Part shown: one piece after another, positions 9,436 through 18,173 of the stretch
How the letters are laid out: every line of letters begins with the position of its first letter
Position numbering within the stretch: the stretch's first letter is position 1
Assembly: GCA_019116345.1 (NCBI GenBank)
Contig: DXBV01000025.1
Coordinates: 1 to 64,000 of the forward strand
Direction of reading: 5' to 3'
DNA length: 64,000 nucleotides
From: Candidatus Allofournierella merdipullorum
GTDB taxonomy: Bacteria > Bacillota > Clostridia > Oscillospirales > Ruminococcaceae
Program-made: the position numbers and the translations under genes
The notes under the pieces: generated by a model
The model's input: only the letters and a program-made list of their open reading frames with translations
Database searches by the model: none
Told to the model about the DNA's origin: nothing

Positions 9436-11145
9436 ATGCTGAAGGGAACGGGCGTGTGCGCCGGCGTCGGTCTGGGCACCGCGCTGGTGGTGCAGACCCA
9501 GGAGCTGGACTGGTCCGGCGTGCAGTACGCCGGGGCCGAGCAGGAAAAAGCACGGCTGGCCGCCGCCGCCAAGGCGGTGAGCGAGGCGCTGGAGGCCATG
9601 GCCAACGCCATGACCAGCCAGGTGGGCGAGCACGCGGCCCAAATCCTCTCCGGCCAGATCATGATGCTGGCCGACCCCTTCATGGTGGGCCAGATGAACG
9701 AGCAGATCGACGGCGGCGCCGTGGCCGAGGCCGCGGTGGACGCTGTGTGCGGCAGCTTCATCGCCATGTTCAGCGCGGTGGAGGACGAGCTGACCCGCCA
9801 GCGGGCCACCGACGTGGCCGACCTGCGGGACCGGCTGCTCAAAACGCTGATGGGCAAGGCGGACCAGGACCTGGCCGCCGCCCCGGCGGGCACGGTGATC
9901 GTGGCCCACGACCTGACCCCCAGCATGACGGTGGGCCTGAAGCGTGAGAACATCGCCGGCATCATCACCGAGACCGGCGGCGCCACCAGCCACTCGGCCA
10001 TTCTGGCCCGGGCGCTGGAGATCCCCGCGGTGCTCAGCGTGCCCGGGGCGCTGGAGGCCATCGCCCCCGGGGCGAAGATCGCCATGGACGGCGAGCTGGG
10101 CCACGTCTATGTGGACCCGGACGAGCGCACCGTGAAGGATTACGAGGCGCGCCGGGTGGCCTTTGAGGAGCGGCGGGCCGTCCTGAAGGAGTATCTGGGC
10201 AAGCCCACCGTCACCGCCGACGGCCGGGCCGTGGCGCTCTATGCCAACATCGGCCGCCCGGAGGACGCTGCCGCCGCGCTGGAAAAGGGCGCGGAGGGCG
10301 TCGGGCTGTTCCGCACCGAGTTTTTGTTCATGGACCGGGACGCCGACCCCACCGAAGAGGAGCAGCTGGCGGCCTACCGCCAGGTGGCGGCTCAGTTCGC
10401 CGGCGGGGAGGTCATCATCCGCACCCTGGACGTGGGCGGCGACAAGGACGTGCCCTACCTGAACATGAAGAAAGAGGAGAACCCCTTTTTGGGCCACCGG
10501 GCCATCCGCTACTGCCTGGATAACCCCGACCTCTATCTGACCCAGCTGCGGGCCCTTTTGCAGGCGGGCGCGGAAAAGCACAACGTGCGCATCATGCTGC
10601 CGCTGGTCACCGGCGTGGAAGAGCTGCGGGCGGCCAAGGCCCTGCTGGAAAAGGCCAAGGCTCAGCTTGCCGCCGAGGGCAAAGCCTTCGACGCTGACAT
10701 CAAGGTGGGCGTGATGATCGAGACGCCGGCCGCCGCGCTGGTGGCGGACCTGCTGGCCCAGGAGGCCGCCTTCTTCAGCATCGGCACCAACGACCTGACC
10801 CAGTACACCCTGGCGGTGGACCGGGGCAACGCCGACGTGGCGAAGCTCTACACCGTGTTCCACCCGGCGGTGCTGCGCAGCATCAAGGGCGTGATCGCCG
10901 CGGCCAAGGCGGCGGGTATCCCGGTGGGCATGTGCGGCGAGGCCGCCGCCGACCCGGCGCTGCTGCCGCTGCTGCTGGCCTGGGGTCTGGACGAGTTCAG
11001 CGTGAGCGCCAGCTCCATTCTGGCCACCAAGCGCTCCATCAGCCTGTGGAGCGCCGCCGACGCGGCCTTTGCCGAGAAAGAGGCCATGAAGCTCAGCGCC
11101 GCCGAGAGCATCCTCGGCTGCCTGCGCTCGATGAAAAAGGAATAA
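9436..11145 (+). CDS. ptsI: PTS Enzyme I (phosphoenolpyruvate-protein phosphotransferase)
   Basis: GGATSHSAILARALEIPAV, GLFRTEFLFMDR, IETPAAALVADLL, GTNDLTQYTLAVDRGN, GMCGEAA. Confidence 0.97.
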   Translation: MLKGTGVCAGVGLGTALVVQTQELDWSGVQYAGAEQEKARLAAAAKAVSEALEAMANAMTSQVGEHAAQILSGQIMMLADPFMVGQMNEQIDGGAVAEAAVDAVCGSFIAMFSAVEDELTRQRATDVADLRDRLLKTLMGKADQDLAAAPAGTVIVAHDLTPSMTVGLKRENIAGIITETGGATSHSAILARALEIPAVLSVPGALEAIAPGAKIAMDGELGHVYVDPDERTVKDYEARRVAFEERRAVLKEYLGKPTVTADGRAVALYANIGRPEDAAAALEKGAEGVGLFRTEFLFMDRDADPTEEEQLAAYRQVAAQFAGGEVIIRTLDVGGDKDVPYLNMKKEENPFLGHRAIRYCLDNPDLYLTQLRALLQAGAEKHNVRIMLPLVTGVEELRAAKALLEKAKAQLAAEGKAFDADIKVGVMIETPAAALVADLLAQEAAFFSIGTNDLTQYTLAVDRGNADVAKLYTVFHPAVLRSIKGVIAAAKAAGIPVGMCGEAAADPALLPLLLAWGLDEFSVSASSILATKRSISLWSAADAAFAEKEAMKLSAAESILGCLRSMKKE

Positions 11146-11152
11146 GGCAAAA

Positions 11153-11566
11153 CAAAAAGCGCTCCCCCAGCGCCGGGGTGGCATAAGAAAACGGCGGTTC
11201 TGCCGTAGGATTTTGGCGCATAAAACACGCAGAGCGGCTCCCCAAGCCACCAAGGCTTGAGGGGCCGCTCTTTGTGCTTTTTCATCCAAAATCCTGGGGC
11301 GTGGGCTGCGGGCGCAACAAAGATGCGCCCGCTCTGCTTTGCAGACCGCCCAGCCGGTCCAAGACCCCAACGGGGCCTTGGCCGCTTTGCGGACCCGGAC
11401 TGCGCAGCACCAGGAAGCGAGCGATTTTGATGGGAGCGCAAGAAAAAGCGCCGCAGGCACCCTTGGTGGTTGTCAAGGCGCTTTGACGCCGCGATACCGC
11501 AAAAGCGCCCGCTTCCCGGCGCCGTTTTCTTACGGCACCCCGGCCAAAAAGGGGAGCGCTTTTTTC
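11153..11566. repeat. ~415-bp multi-branched inverted-repeat element (closing stem plus four internal hairpins) between convergent genes
   Basis: Closing stem: AAAAAGCGCTCCCC..CCGGGGTG..CATAAGAAAACGGCG pairs with CGCCGTTTTCTTACG..CACCCCGG..GGGGAGCGCTTTTT. Inner hairpins at 11207-11295, 11308-11332, 11356-11395, 11413-11515. Confidence 0.8.
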
Positions 11567-11572
11567 TTTGTT

Positions 11573-12262
11573 TCACGCCCGGTCGAAGTTTTCCCCGGCA
11601 AAGGCTTCCAGCTGCCGGCGCATCGCTTCGCCGTATTCCGCCCCGAAGGCCTCCAGCACCCGGGCGGCCATCTCACCGCCCCTTTGGCCGAACACGCCGG
11701 CGGCGGTCTCGGCAAAGGCATAAAAGGTGTGGGCGCAGTGGTAGTCGAAGCCTTTGACGTACTCGGTGCGCCGCTGCACCGCCGTGTCCGGGCCAAAATC
11801 CGCGTCCCGGATGCAGAACACGCACCGGTCGGCGCAGTGCTGGGTCTCCACGGTGTAGAACTGCAGGGAACTGCTGAAGCCCCGGGCGATGGCCTCGTCC
11901 AGATAGCGGCAGTAGAGCTGCCCCGCCTCCAGGGCGTTCTGCTCTTTGAAGGCGGTGAACCAGACGCAGGGATACACCTCATAGACATAGTCCGGGGCGG
12001 TGCTGCGCAGATGGGACACGCACCCCTCGCCGCTGGCCAGCGTTTCCTCCGAGGGCGCCCACTCGCAGTAGGCGCAGTAGGAGGCATAGTTCAGCGGCTG
12101 GCCGTCCCGCACGGCCCGCTGGGCCATCCGCTCGCCCCGCTGGCGGGCGTAGTGCTTCACCGCCAGCACAAAGGCCTGCCGCCCCCGCTCGCCGAAGGCG
12201 TCGTTCAGTTCTTTGTACCAGGCGGCGATGAGAAATACCTGCATCTTTTCGGTGAATCCCAT
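11573..12262 (-). CDS. L-2-amino-thiazoline-4-carboxylic acid hydrolase-like family protein
   Basis: Start ATG 12262 with RBS aggaggt; MGFTEKMQVFLIAAWYKELNDAFGERGRQAFVLAVKHYARQRGERMAQRA...; overall architecture recalls the ATC hydrolase family. Confidence 0.6.
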   Translation of the reverse strand: MGFTEKMQVFLIAAWYKELNDAFGERGRQAFVLAVKHYARQRGERMAQRAVRDGQPLNYASYCAYCEWAPSEETLASGEGCVSHLRSTAPDYVYEVYPCVWFTAFKEQNALEAGQLYCRYLDEAIARGFSSSLQFYTVETQHCADRCVFCIRDADFGPDTAVQRRTEYVKGFDYHCAHTFYAFAETAAGVFGQRGGEMAARVLEAFGAEYGEAMRRQLEAFAGENFDRA

Positions 12263-12326
12263 TCCGTACCTCCTTTGCATACACAGACGCCGCCCCCCTG
12301 CGGGAGGCGGCGGACTGTTGGTGTTG

Positions 12327-13196
12327 TTATCGCTTTTCGCCCAGGAAGAACAGCGCCACGGTGCCGGGGCCGGAGTGGGCGCCGATGACCGGGCCGATGG
12401 TGCCGATGTGCACTTCCTTCGCGCCCAGAGCCTTGCAGCGGTCGGCCACATACTGGCAGTCCTCGAGGCAGTCGCCGTGGCTGACGAACACCACCTGCTC
12501 GGCGGGAGGCACGTCGCTGGCGGCAAAGTGCTTCACCAGGCCGTCCAGGCTGGCCCGGCGGCCGCGCACCTTCTCCATGGCGATGAGGTGGCCCTCGTCG
12601 TCCACATGGAGCACCGGCTTGATGCCCAGCAGGGTGCCCGCCACCGCGGCCGCGCCGCTGAGGCGGCCGCCGCGCTTTAAGAACATCAGGTCGTCCACCG
12701 TGAACCAGGCGCACACCCGCATCTTGTTGGCCTCGAACCAGCTTGCCACTTCCTCCAGGCTCTTGCCCTCGTTCTTCAGGGTGGCGGCGTAGTAGACCGC
12801 CAGGCCCTCGCCCATGCTGGCCTGCAGGGTGTCGATCACCCGGATGGTGCGCTCGGGGTATTTCTCCCGCAGCTCCTCGGCGGCCAGGCAGGCGGAATGG
12901 TAGGTGCCGGACAGGCCGCTGGAAAAGGCCAGATACAGAATATCCTTTCCGGCTTCCAGCACCGGGGTGAAGGCGTCCTCAAAGGTGGCCTGGTTGATCT
13001 GGCTGGTGGTGCTCATGCCGCCGGCGCGCAGAGCGTCGTAAAAATCGTGGGGGTCAAGCTCCCGGTTGTCGGGGTAGTTGTTGTACTCCTTGCCGTCAAG
13101 AGAAAAAAGCATGGGCAGAACTTCCACGCCCAGCTGCTGCACGAGTTCCGCCGTCAGGTCGGCGGTGGACTCGGTGAACAATACGTATTCAGCCAT
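12327..13196 (-). CDS. DegV family protein (fatty-acid binding)
   Basis: MAEYVLFTESTADLTAELVQQLGVEVLPM..; TSQINQATFEDAF; SSGLSGTYHSACLAAEEL. Confidence 0.93.
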   Translation of the reverse strand: MAEYVLFTESTADLTAELVQQLGVEVLPMLFSLDGKEYNNYPDNRELDPHDFYDALRAGGMSTTSQINQATFEDAFTPVLEAGKDILYLAFSSGLSGTYHSACLAAEELREKYPERTIRVIDTLQASMGEGLAVYYAATLKNEGKSLEEVASWFEANKMRVCAWFTVDDLMFLKRGGRLSGAAAVAGTLLGIKPVLHVDDEGHLIAMEKVRGRRASLDGLVKHFAASDVPPAEQVVFVSHGDCLEDCQYVADRCKALGAKEVHIGTIGPVIGAHSGPGTVALFFLGEKR

Positions 13197-13288
13197 TTTC
13201 ACACACTCCTCTTTCTGTGGCTTCTGGTGGCATTGTATCACATCCGGCGGGGGTTTGAAAAGGCCTGCGTCGATTTTTTAACACGTCC

Positions 13289-13990
13289 TCACCGGGAGGT
13301 CAGCTGGTCGCGCCGGCGGTGGAGCCAGTCCACGATGCGCTGCTCGTTGCGGATGCACAGAAGGCCCAGCGTGCCGGTGACGGCCCCCAGCACCAAGGGC
13401 AGCACGATGTTGCCCTCGAAGAGGCTGTCGCCCGCCACGGTGCTGGCCAGCAGGGCGGGGAAGCGGGCCAGCGTGCAGGTGAAGAGGAACTGGCCGGGTT
13501 TCAGGGGCAGGAAGGGCCCCAGGTAGGTGAGCAGGTCCTTGGGCATGCCGGGCAGAAAGAAGAGTAAGTACAACGCGCTCCGGGCACGCTTTTCGTCCTG
13601 CAGAAAGCGGTATTTGTGCAGCACCGCCGGGTCCACGGCTTTGGCGCCCAGCGCCCGCACGACATAGTAGATCATGGTGCTGCCGATGAGGATGCCCACA
13701 AGGCACAGGGCAAGCCCGCCCACCGGGCCGTAGAGCGCGCCGGCCATGATCTGCACCGGCTCGCCGGGCACCACGGCCACCACGATCTGGAACACCTCCA
13801 GCGCCAGGAACACCAGCATACCCCACACCCCGTGGGAGCGCACCCATTCCACAAACTCGTCCCGGGCGGCCTGGCTGGTGATGAGAGCCCAGATCTCGTG
13901 GCGGAACACCACCGCCGCCACGATGCACCCGATGCTCAGCGCAACCAGCACCGCCGCCGAGGCCAGCTGTTTTTTGTTTTTGCTCGTCAT
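13289..13990 (-). CDS. TVP38/TMEM64 family (VTT domain) membrane protein
   Basis: Multiple TM segments; FLALEVFQIVVAVVPGEPVQIMAGALYGPVGGL; FFLPGMPKDLLTYLGP. Confidence 0.85.
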   Translation of the reverse strand: MTSKNKKQLASAAVLVALSIGCIVAAVVFRHEIWALITSQAARDEFVEWVRSHGVWGMLVFLALEVFQIVVAVVPGEPVQIMAGALYGPVGGLALCLVGILIGSTMIYYVVRALGAKAVDPAVLHKYRFLQDEKRARSALYLLFFLPGMPKDLLTYLGPFLPLKPGQFLFTCTLARFPALLASTVAGDSLFEGNIVLPLVLGAVTGTLGLLCIRNEQRIVDWLHRRRDQLTSR

Positions 13991-14049
13991 AGGCTCCTCC
14001 CGAAAAAATGCGGCCCGGCGCCCGGCGGGCGTCGGGCCGGCGGCTGCGG

Positions 14050-14289
14050 TCAGCCGGCGCTGCCGGAAGTGACCGCGCTGTTTCCCATTCCCTCGCTGGC
14101 GGCAAGGCTGCCGCTGCCCGGCATGCTGCCGGACATGCTCTCGTCCATGCTGCCGGAGGCGCTGCTGCTGGCGGCAGGGCTGGGGGTAGGGGTGGGCTTC
14201 ATGCTGGAGGCGGGCTCGTCGCCGCCCCAGCAGCCGGCGAGGCTCAGCGCCAGGGCCAGAGCCGCCGCCATGGTTGCGATGCGTTTCAT
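14050..14289 (-). CDS. Small putative lipoprotein, Ser/Gly/Met-rich
   Basis: MKRIATMAAALALALSLAGCWGGDEPASS lipobox; low-complexity tail. Confidence 0.6.
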   Translation of the reverse strand: MKRIATMAAALALALSLAGCWGGDEPASSMKPTPTPSPAASSSASGSMDESMSGSMPGSGSLAASEGMGNSAVTSGSAG

Positions 14290-14375
14290 AAACGATGCTC
14301 CTTTACAGAACAATGTGTGGTATAAAACCACCCCTATTGTTCCACAAAAGGGCCGCGGCTATGCGCCGCGAGGGC

Positions 14376-15095
14376 TCATTCCAGCTGGCCCGCCAGGGTC
14401 ATCACCGCGGCAAGGCCCGCCACCGGGGCGGTCTCACAGCGCAGGATGCGGGGCCCGAGGCCCACCGGCACCGCGCCGGCGGCAACGAGTTTTTCCGCCT
14501 CCTCGGGGGAAAAGCCCCCTTCCGCCCCGGTAATGAGGGCGATGCGCTTCTGGTTTTTTACCAGGGTGCGCAGGCTCTCGCCGCCGCCCTCGTAGAAAAA
14601 GAGCACCAGGTCGAACTCCGAGAAGCGGGCGGGCAGGTCCTTGATGTCCAGAGGCAGTTCCACCGCCGGGATGACGCCCCGGCCCGCCTGTTTGGCCGCC
14701 TCGGCGGCGATGCGGGCGTAGCGGGCGTTTTTCTGGTCCTCCTTTTTGGGGGCGGCCACGCAGAAGCGGCTGAAAAAGGGCACGATGCGCGCCGCGCCCA
14801 GTTCCACCGCCTTCTGGACGATGAACTCCAGCTTATCCTGTTTGGGATAGCCGGCGAAAAGGGTCACTTCCACCGAGGGTTCGGCCTCCGAAGGGCGCTT
14901 TTCCAAAAGGCGGAATTCCACCCGGTCGGGGGTGACGGCGGCAACGGCGGCGGTGTAGTCAAAGCCCGCCCCGTCGCACAGAATGACCTCGTCGCCGGGC
15001 CTGGCCCGCATCACCTTTCCCAGGTGATGGGCGTCCGGGCCGGTGAGGGCCGCCGTGGATTCGGTGAACTCGGAAGCGAAATAGCGGTGGGGCAT
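14376..15095 (-). CDS. rsmE: 16S rRNA (uracil1498-N3)-methyltransferase
   Basis: MPHRYFASEF...HHLGKVMRARPGDEVILCDG...ALITGAEGGFSPEEAEKL..LGPRILRCETAPVAGLA. Confidence 0.95.
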   Translation of the reverse strand: MPHRYFASEFTESTAALTGPDAHHLGKVMRARPGDEVILCDGAGFDYTAAVAAVTPDRVEFRLLEKRPSEAEPSVEVTLFAGYPKQDKLEFIVQKAVELGAARIVPFFSRFCVAAPKKEDQKNARYARIAAEAAKQAGRGVIPAVELPLDIKDLPARFSEFDLVLFFYEGGGESLRTLVKNQKRIALITGAEGGFSPEEAEKLVAAGAVPVGLGPRILRCETAPVAGLAAVMTLAGQLE

Positions 15096-15098
15096 CTC

Positions 15099-16016
15099 TC
15101 ACACCCCGCCCTTGCAGAGGATGGCCACCCAGCCGCCCTGGCGGCGCACTTGTTCCACCTTGAGGCCCGCGGCGGCAAGGCCGGCGCACACTTCCTCTTC
15201 CCGGGCGTCGATGATGCCGCTGGCGATGAAGGCGCCGCCCTCGGCCAGCAGCGGCGGCACGCAGGGGGCCAGATGCAGGATGGCGTTGGCCACGATGTTG
15301 GCGGTGATGATGTCGTACTTGCCGGTGGCCTTGTCGGACAGATCGCCCACCAGCACCTTCAGTTTGCCGTCCACGCCGTTGAGCTGGGCGTTCTCGCCGG
15401 CGGTGCGCACGCACATGGGGTCGATGTCCACGCCCTCGGCCTCGCCCGCCCCCAGCTTGAGGGCCGCGATGGCCAGGATGCCGCTGCCGGTGCCGATGTC
15501 CAGCATCCGCTCGCCGCCCTTGACCAGTTCGTCCAGCGCGGTGAGGCACAGGGCGGTGGTCTCGTGGGTGCCGGTGCCGAAGGCCATGCCCGGGTCCAGC
15601 CGGATGACCGTGCGGTCGGTGTCGTACTGCTCCCAGCTGGGCACGATGGCCAGCCGCTTGCCGATGGGCATGGCGTGGTAGTAGGCTTTCCAGGCGGTCT
15701 CCCAGTCCTGCTGCTCCACGCCGTCCGCCGCCAGGGAGTAGTCCAGCTCGGCGGCTTCCAGCCGGCCCCGCAGCAGATCCAGCACCTCGGCGGGGTTCTC
15801 CTCCGGCGAGAGGTACAGGTGCACCGTCACATGGGTGCGGTCCTTGTCCAGCAGGTCCTGCTCGATGAGGTCCACGTGGGCGATGCGCTCCACCTGCTCT
15901 TCCAGGTCGGAGTAGTCCTCGATGTAGATGCCGCCGCCGGACACGCCGGTAGCGATGGCTTCGGCGTCGTCCGCCTGAAGTTTGGGAACGGTGATCTTGA
16001 TATCGGTCCACTGCAT
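15099..16016 (-). CDS. prmA: Ribosomal protein L11 methyltransferase
   Basis: MQWTDIKITVP...DPGMAFGTGTHETTALCL...MLDIGTGSGILAIAALKLGA. Confidence 0.95.
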   Translation of the reverse strand: MQWTDIKITVPKLQADDAEAIATGVSGGGIYIEDYSDLEEQVERIAHVDLIEQDLLDKDRTHVTVHLYLSPEENPAEVLDLLRGRLEAAELDYSLAADGVEQQDWETAWKAYYHAMPIGKRLAIVPSWEQYDTDRTVIRLDPGMAFGTGTHETTALCLTALDELVKGGERMLDIGTGSGILAIAALKLGAGEAEGVDIDPMCVRTAGENAQLNGVDGKLKVLVGDLSDKATGKYDIITANIVANAILHLAPCVPPLLAEGGAFIASGIIDAREEEVCAGLAAAGLKVEQVRRQGGWVAILCKGGV

Positions 16017-16148
16017 AAAGGGGCCCTCCTGCATTGATGGTTTTATTCTAATGTATTATTATAGCATCCCCTGCGGCGTTTTTGTGAAAAAAGAGAAAAC
16101 AAAAAAGGCCCTTTGTCCATAAAACGAGGGCAAGGGGCCGGGGGATTC

Positions 16149-16188
16149 AACAAAAACGGTCCCCCGTGTTAAAAACACAGGGGACCGG
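16149..16188 (-). terminator. Rho-independent terminator downstream of pyrBI (minus strand)
   Basis: Minus strand: CGGTCCCCTGTGTTTTTAACACGGGGGACCG-TTTTTGTTG. Confidence 0.85.
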
Positions 16189-16241
16189 GAAAGCCGGTCT
16201 GCGCTCTGCCGGGCTTGCTGGGGCGGCAGAGGGCGGGGCTT

Positions 16242-16667
16242 TTAGCCGCGCTTGTACTCCTGCTCGCAGTACAGGCAGCGGTAGACGCCCTTTTCGGCGT
16301 CGGTGAGCACGAACACATGGTCCAGCTCCTGCTCCACGCTGGTGATGCAGCGGGGGTTCTTGCACTTGGCAACGTTCACGATGCGCTCGGGCAGCTGCAG
16401 GTGCTTTTTCTCAATGATGCGGCCGCCGTCGATGATGTTGACGGTGATGTTGGGGTCGATGAAGCCCAGCACGTCCAGGTCGATGTCGATGCGGTCCTCG
16501 ATCTTGATGATGTCCTTGCGGCCGCTCTTCTTGCTGCGGGCGTTCTTGATGATGGCCACGCTGCAGTCCAGCTTGTCCAGCTCCAGCACACGGTAGATCT
16601 CCATGCTCCTGCCGGATTCGATATGGTCGATCACAACGCCTTTTTCCAGGCTGTCAATGTTCAGCAT
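16242..16667 (-). CDS. pyrI: Aspartate carbamoyltransferase regulatory subunit
   Basis: MLNIDSLEKGVVIDHI..; zinc motif CKNPRC...YRCLYC. Confidence 0.95.
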   Translation of the reverse strand: MLNIDSLEKGVVIDHIESGRSMEIYRVLELDKLDCSVAIIKNARSKKSGRKDIIKIEDRIDIDLDVLGFIDPNITVNIIDGGRIIEKKHLQLPERIVNVAKCKNPRCITSVEQELDHVFVLTDAEKGVYRCLYCEQEYKRG

Positions 16668-17579
16668 TTACTCCACCTCCAGCATTTTCAGGATGAGGGC
16701 CATGCGCACGAAGCGCCCGAACCGGGCCTGGGGGAAGTAGGCGGCGCGGGGGTCGTCGTCCACTTCCACGCTGATCTCGTTGACGCGGGGCAGGGGATGC
16801 ATGACGATCATGTCTTCTTTGGCCAGCTTCATCTTCTCGTTGTCCAGGATGTAGCTGTCCCGCAGGCGGATGTAGTCCTCCTCGTTGAAGAAGCGCTCGC
16901 GCTGCACGCGGGTCATGTAGAGGATGTCCATCTTGCCGATGGCGTCCTCCAGACGCTCCACCTCTTCGAACTCGTAGCCGCTGCGCACCAGGTCGTCGCG
17001 GATGTAGTCGGGCACCTGCAGCTCCTTGGGGCTGACCAGCACGAACTTGATGTTCTCATAGCGCATCATGGCGCGGATGAGGCTGTGGACGGTGCGGCCG
17101 AACTTCAGGTCGCCGCACAGGCCCACGGTCAGGTTGTCGAGGTGGCCCTTCAGCCGGTGGATGGTCAGCAGGTCGGTGAGGGTCTGGGTGGGATGCTGAT
17201 GGCCGCCGTCACCGGCGTTGATCAGCGGGCAGTCCACCTTGGAAGCGGCCACGGTGGCAGCGCCCTCCTTGGGGTGACGCATGGCGATGATGTCGGCGTA
17301 GCACTCCACGGTCCGCACGGTGTCGGCCACGCTCTCGCCCTTGGCGGCGGAGCTGGAATTGGCCGAAGAAAAACCCAACACCTTGCCACCGAGACTGAGC
17401 ATTGCGGATTCAAAGCTCAAACGGGTGCGGGTGCTGGGTTCAAAAAACAGTGTGGCCAGGATCTTGCCGTCACATTTGTGAGCAAAAGCCTGGGGGTCTT
17501 CGATGATTCGGTCGGCGAGGGCGAGGAGCTCGTCGATCTCCTGCGTGGTCAGATCGAGCGGACTGATCAGTTTCTTCAC
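16668..17579 (-). CDS. pyrB: Aspartate carbamoyltransferase catalytic subunit (likely GTG start)
   Basis: [56 protein letters not shown] just upstream of GTG 17579. Confidence 0.95.
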   Translation of the reverse strand: MKKLISPLDLTTQEIDELLALADRIIEDPQAFAHKCDGKILATLFFEPSTRTRLSFESAMLSLGGKVLGFSSANSSSAAKGESVADTVRTVECYADIIAMRHPKEGAATVAASKVDCPLINAGDGGHQHPTQTLTDLLTIHRLKGHLDNLTVGLCGDLKFGRTVHSLIRAMMRYENIKFVLVSPKELQVPDYIRDDLVRSGYEFEEVERLEDAIGKMDILYMTRVQRERFFNEEDYIRLRDSYILDNEKMKLAKEDMIVMHPLPRVNEISVEVDDDPRAAYFPQARFGRFVRMALILKMLEVE

Positions 17580-17609
17580 GAAGGGGGTCCTCCTTTGCAA
17601 ATTTTTTTC

Positions 17610-17638
17610 ATTCTACAACGGCCCGGTCCAAAAAGCAA
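17610..17638 (-). promoter_or_regulatory. pyrB promoter: TTGCTT-17-TAGAAT
   Basis: Minus strand TTGCTTtttggaccgggccgttgTAGAAT. Confidence 0.6.
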
Positions 17639-17683
17639 GCCCCTTTTTGAAAAAATTTTTTGCCCTTCGCAAACAAAAGGGGA

Positions 17684-17712
17684 TTGACAAATCCGCGCCG
17701 ATGGGGTATCAT
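17684..17712 (+). promoter_or_regulatory. feo operon promoter: TTGACA-17-TATCAT
   Basis: Near-consensus with 17-bp spacer. Confidence 0.8.
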
Positions 17713-17721
17713 CATAGAGCA

Positions 17722-17737
17722 GTTAGCGACAACTAAC
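17722..17737. promoter_or_regulatory. 16-bp palindrome, iron-locus box 1
   Basis: GTTAGCGACAACTAAC immediately downstream of the -10. Confidence 0.75.
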
Positions 17738-17742
17738 ACTCG

Positions 17743-17777
17743 CCGCCGCCCCGACGGCGTTTTCTTTGGGGCGGCGG
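17743..17777 (+). other. Perfect 10-bp stem-loop in feoA leader between box 1 and box 2
   Basis: ccgccgcccc-gacggcgttttcttt-ggggcggcgg. Confidence 0.6.
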
Positions 17778-17792
17778 TTAGCCAAAACTAAC
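17777..17792. promoter_or_regulatory. 16-bp palindrome, iron-locus box 2
   Basis: GTTAGCCAAAACTAAC. Confidence 0.75.
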
Positions 17793-17838
17793 AACCGGTG
17801 CTTTGCGCCGCACATTCCGCCGAAAGCAGGTGAACCAA

Positions 17839-18051
17839 ATGACCCTGAACAACGCCGACACCGGCCGGGAATACATCATCCGGGCCATCGACACCGACGA
17901 CGAGGAGATGGACGCCTTTCTGTTCAGCCTCGGGTGCTTTTCCGGCGAGCCCATCACCGTGGTGTCCCGCCTGAAGGGCGGGTGCGTGGTGGCCATCAAG
18001 GACGGCCGCTACACCATCGACGACCAGCTGGCCGGAGCCATCTGCGTCTGA
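17839..18051 (+). CDS. feoA: FeoA-domain ferrous iron transport protein A
   Basis: MTLNNADTGREYIIRAIDTDDEEMDAFLFSLGCFSGEPITVVSRLKGGCVVAIKDGRYTIDDQLAGAICV. Confidence 0.88.
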   Translation: MTLNNADTGREYIIRAIDTDDEEMDAFLFSLGCFSGEPITVVSRLKGGCVVAIKDGRYTIDDQLAGAICV

Positions 18052-18098
18052 CGCAGGGGGCTTTGCCCTCTTTTTGTTGTTCGCCGCCGCGCCCCGTG

Positions 18099-18114
18099 GT
18101 TAGCTTATGCTAAC
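18099..18114. promoter_or_regulatory. 16-bp palindrome, iron-locus box 3 (feoA-feoB intergenic)
   Basis: GTTAGCTTATGCTAAC, perfect 6-bp arms. Confidence 0.75.
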
Positions 18115-18173
18115 TCCAAGGTGCTCGCGATAGATCTCGCAACAGGGTTTGCAAAAGACAGGAGGAACCGCAT

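Noticed and set aside
9118-11460. 780-aa minus-strand ORF
   Set aside because: Antisense to ptsH/ptsI; no coherent protein features.
11274-12388. ORFs 11274-11486 and 11339-12388 across the multi-arm element
   Set aside because: Low-complexity frames through the hairpin region and antisense to the ATC-hydrolase-like gene; no RBS or domain support.
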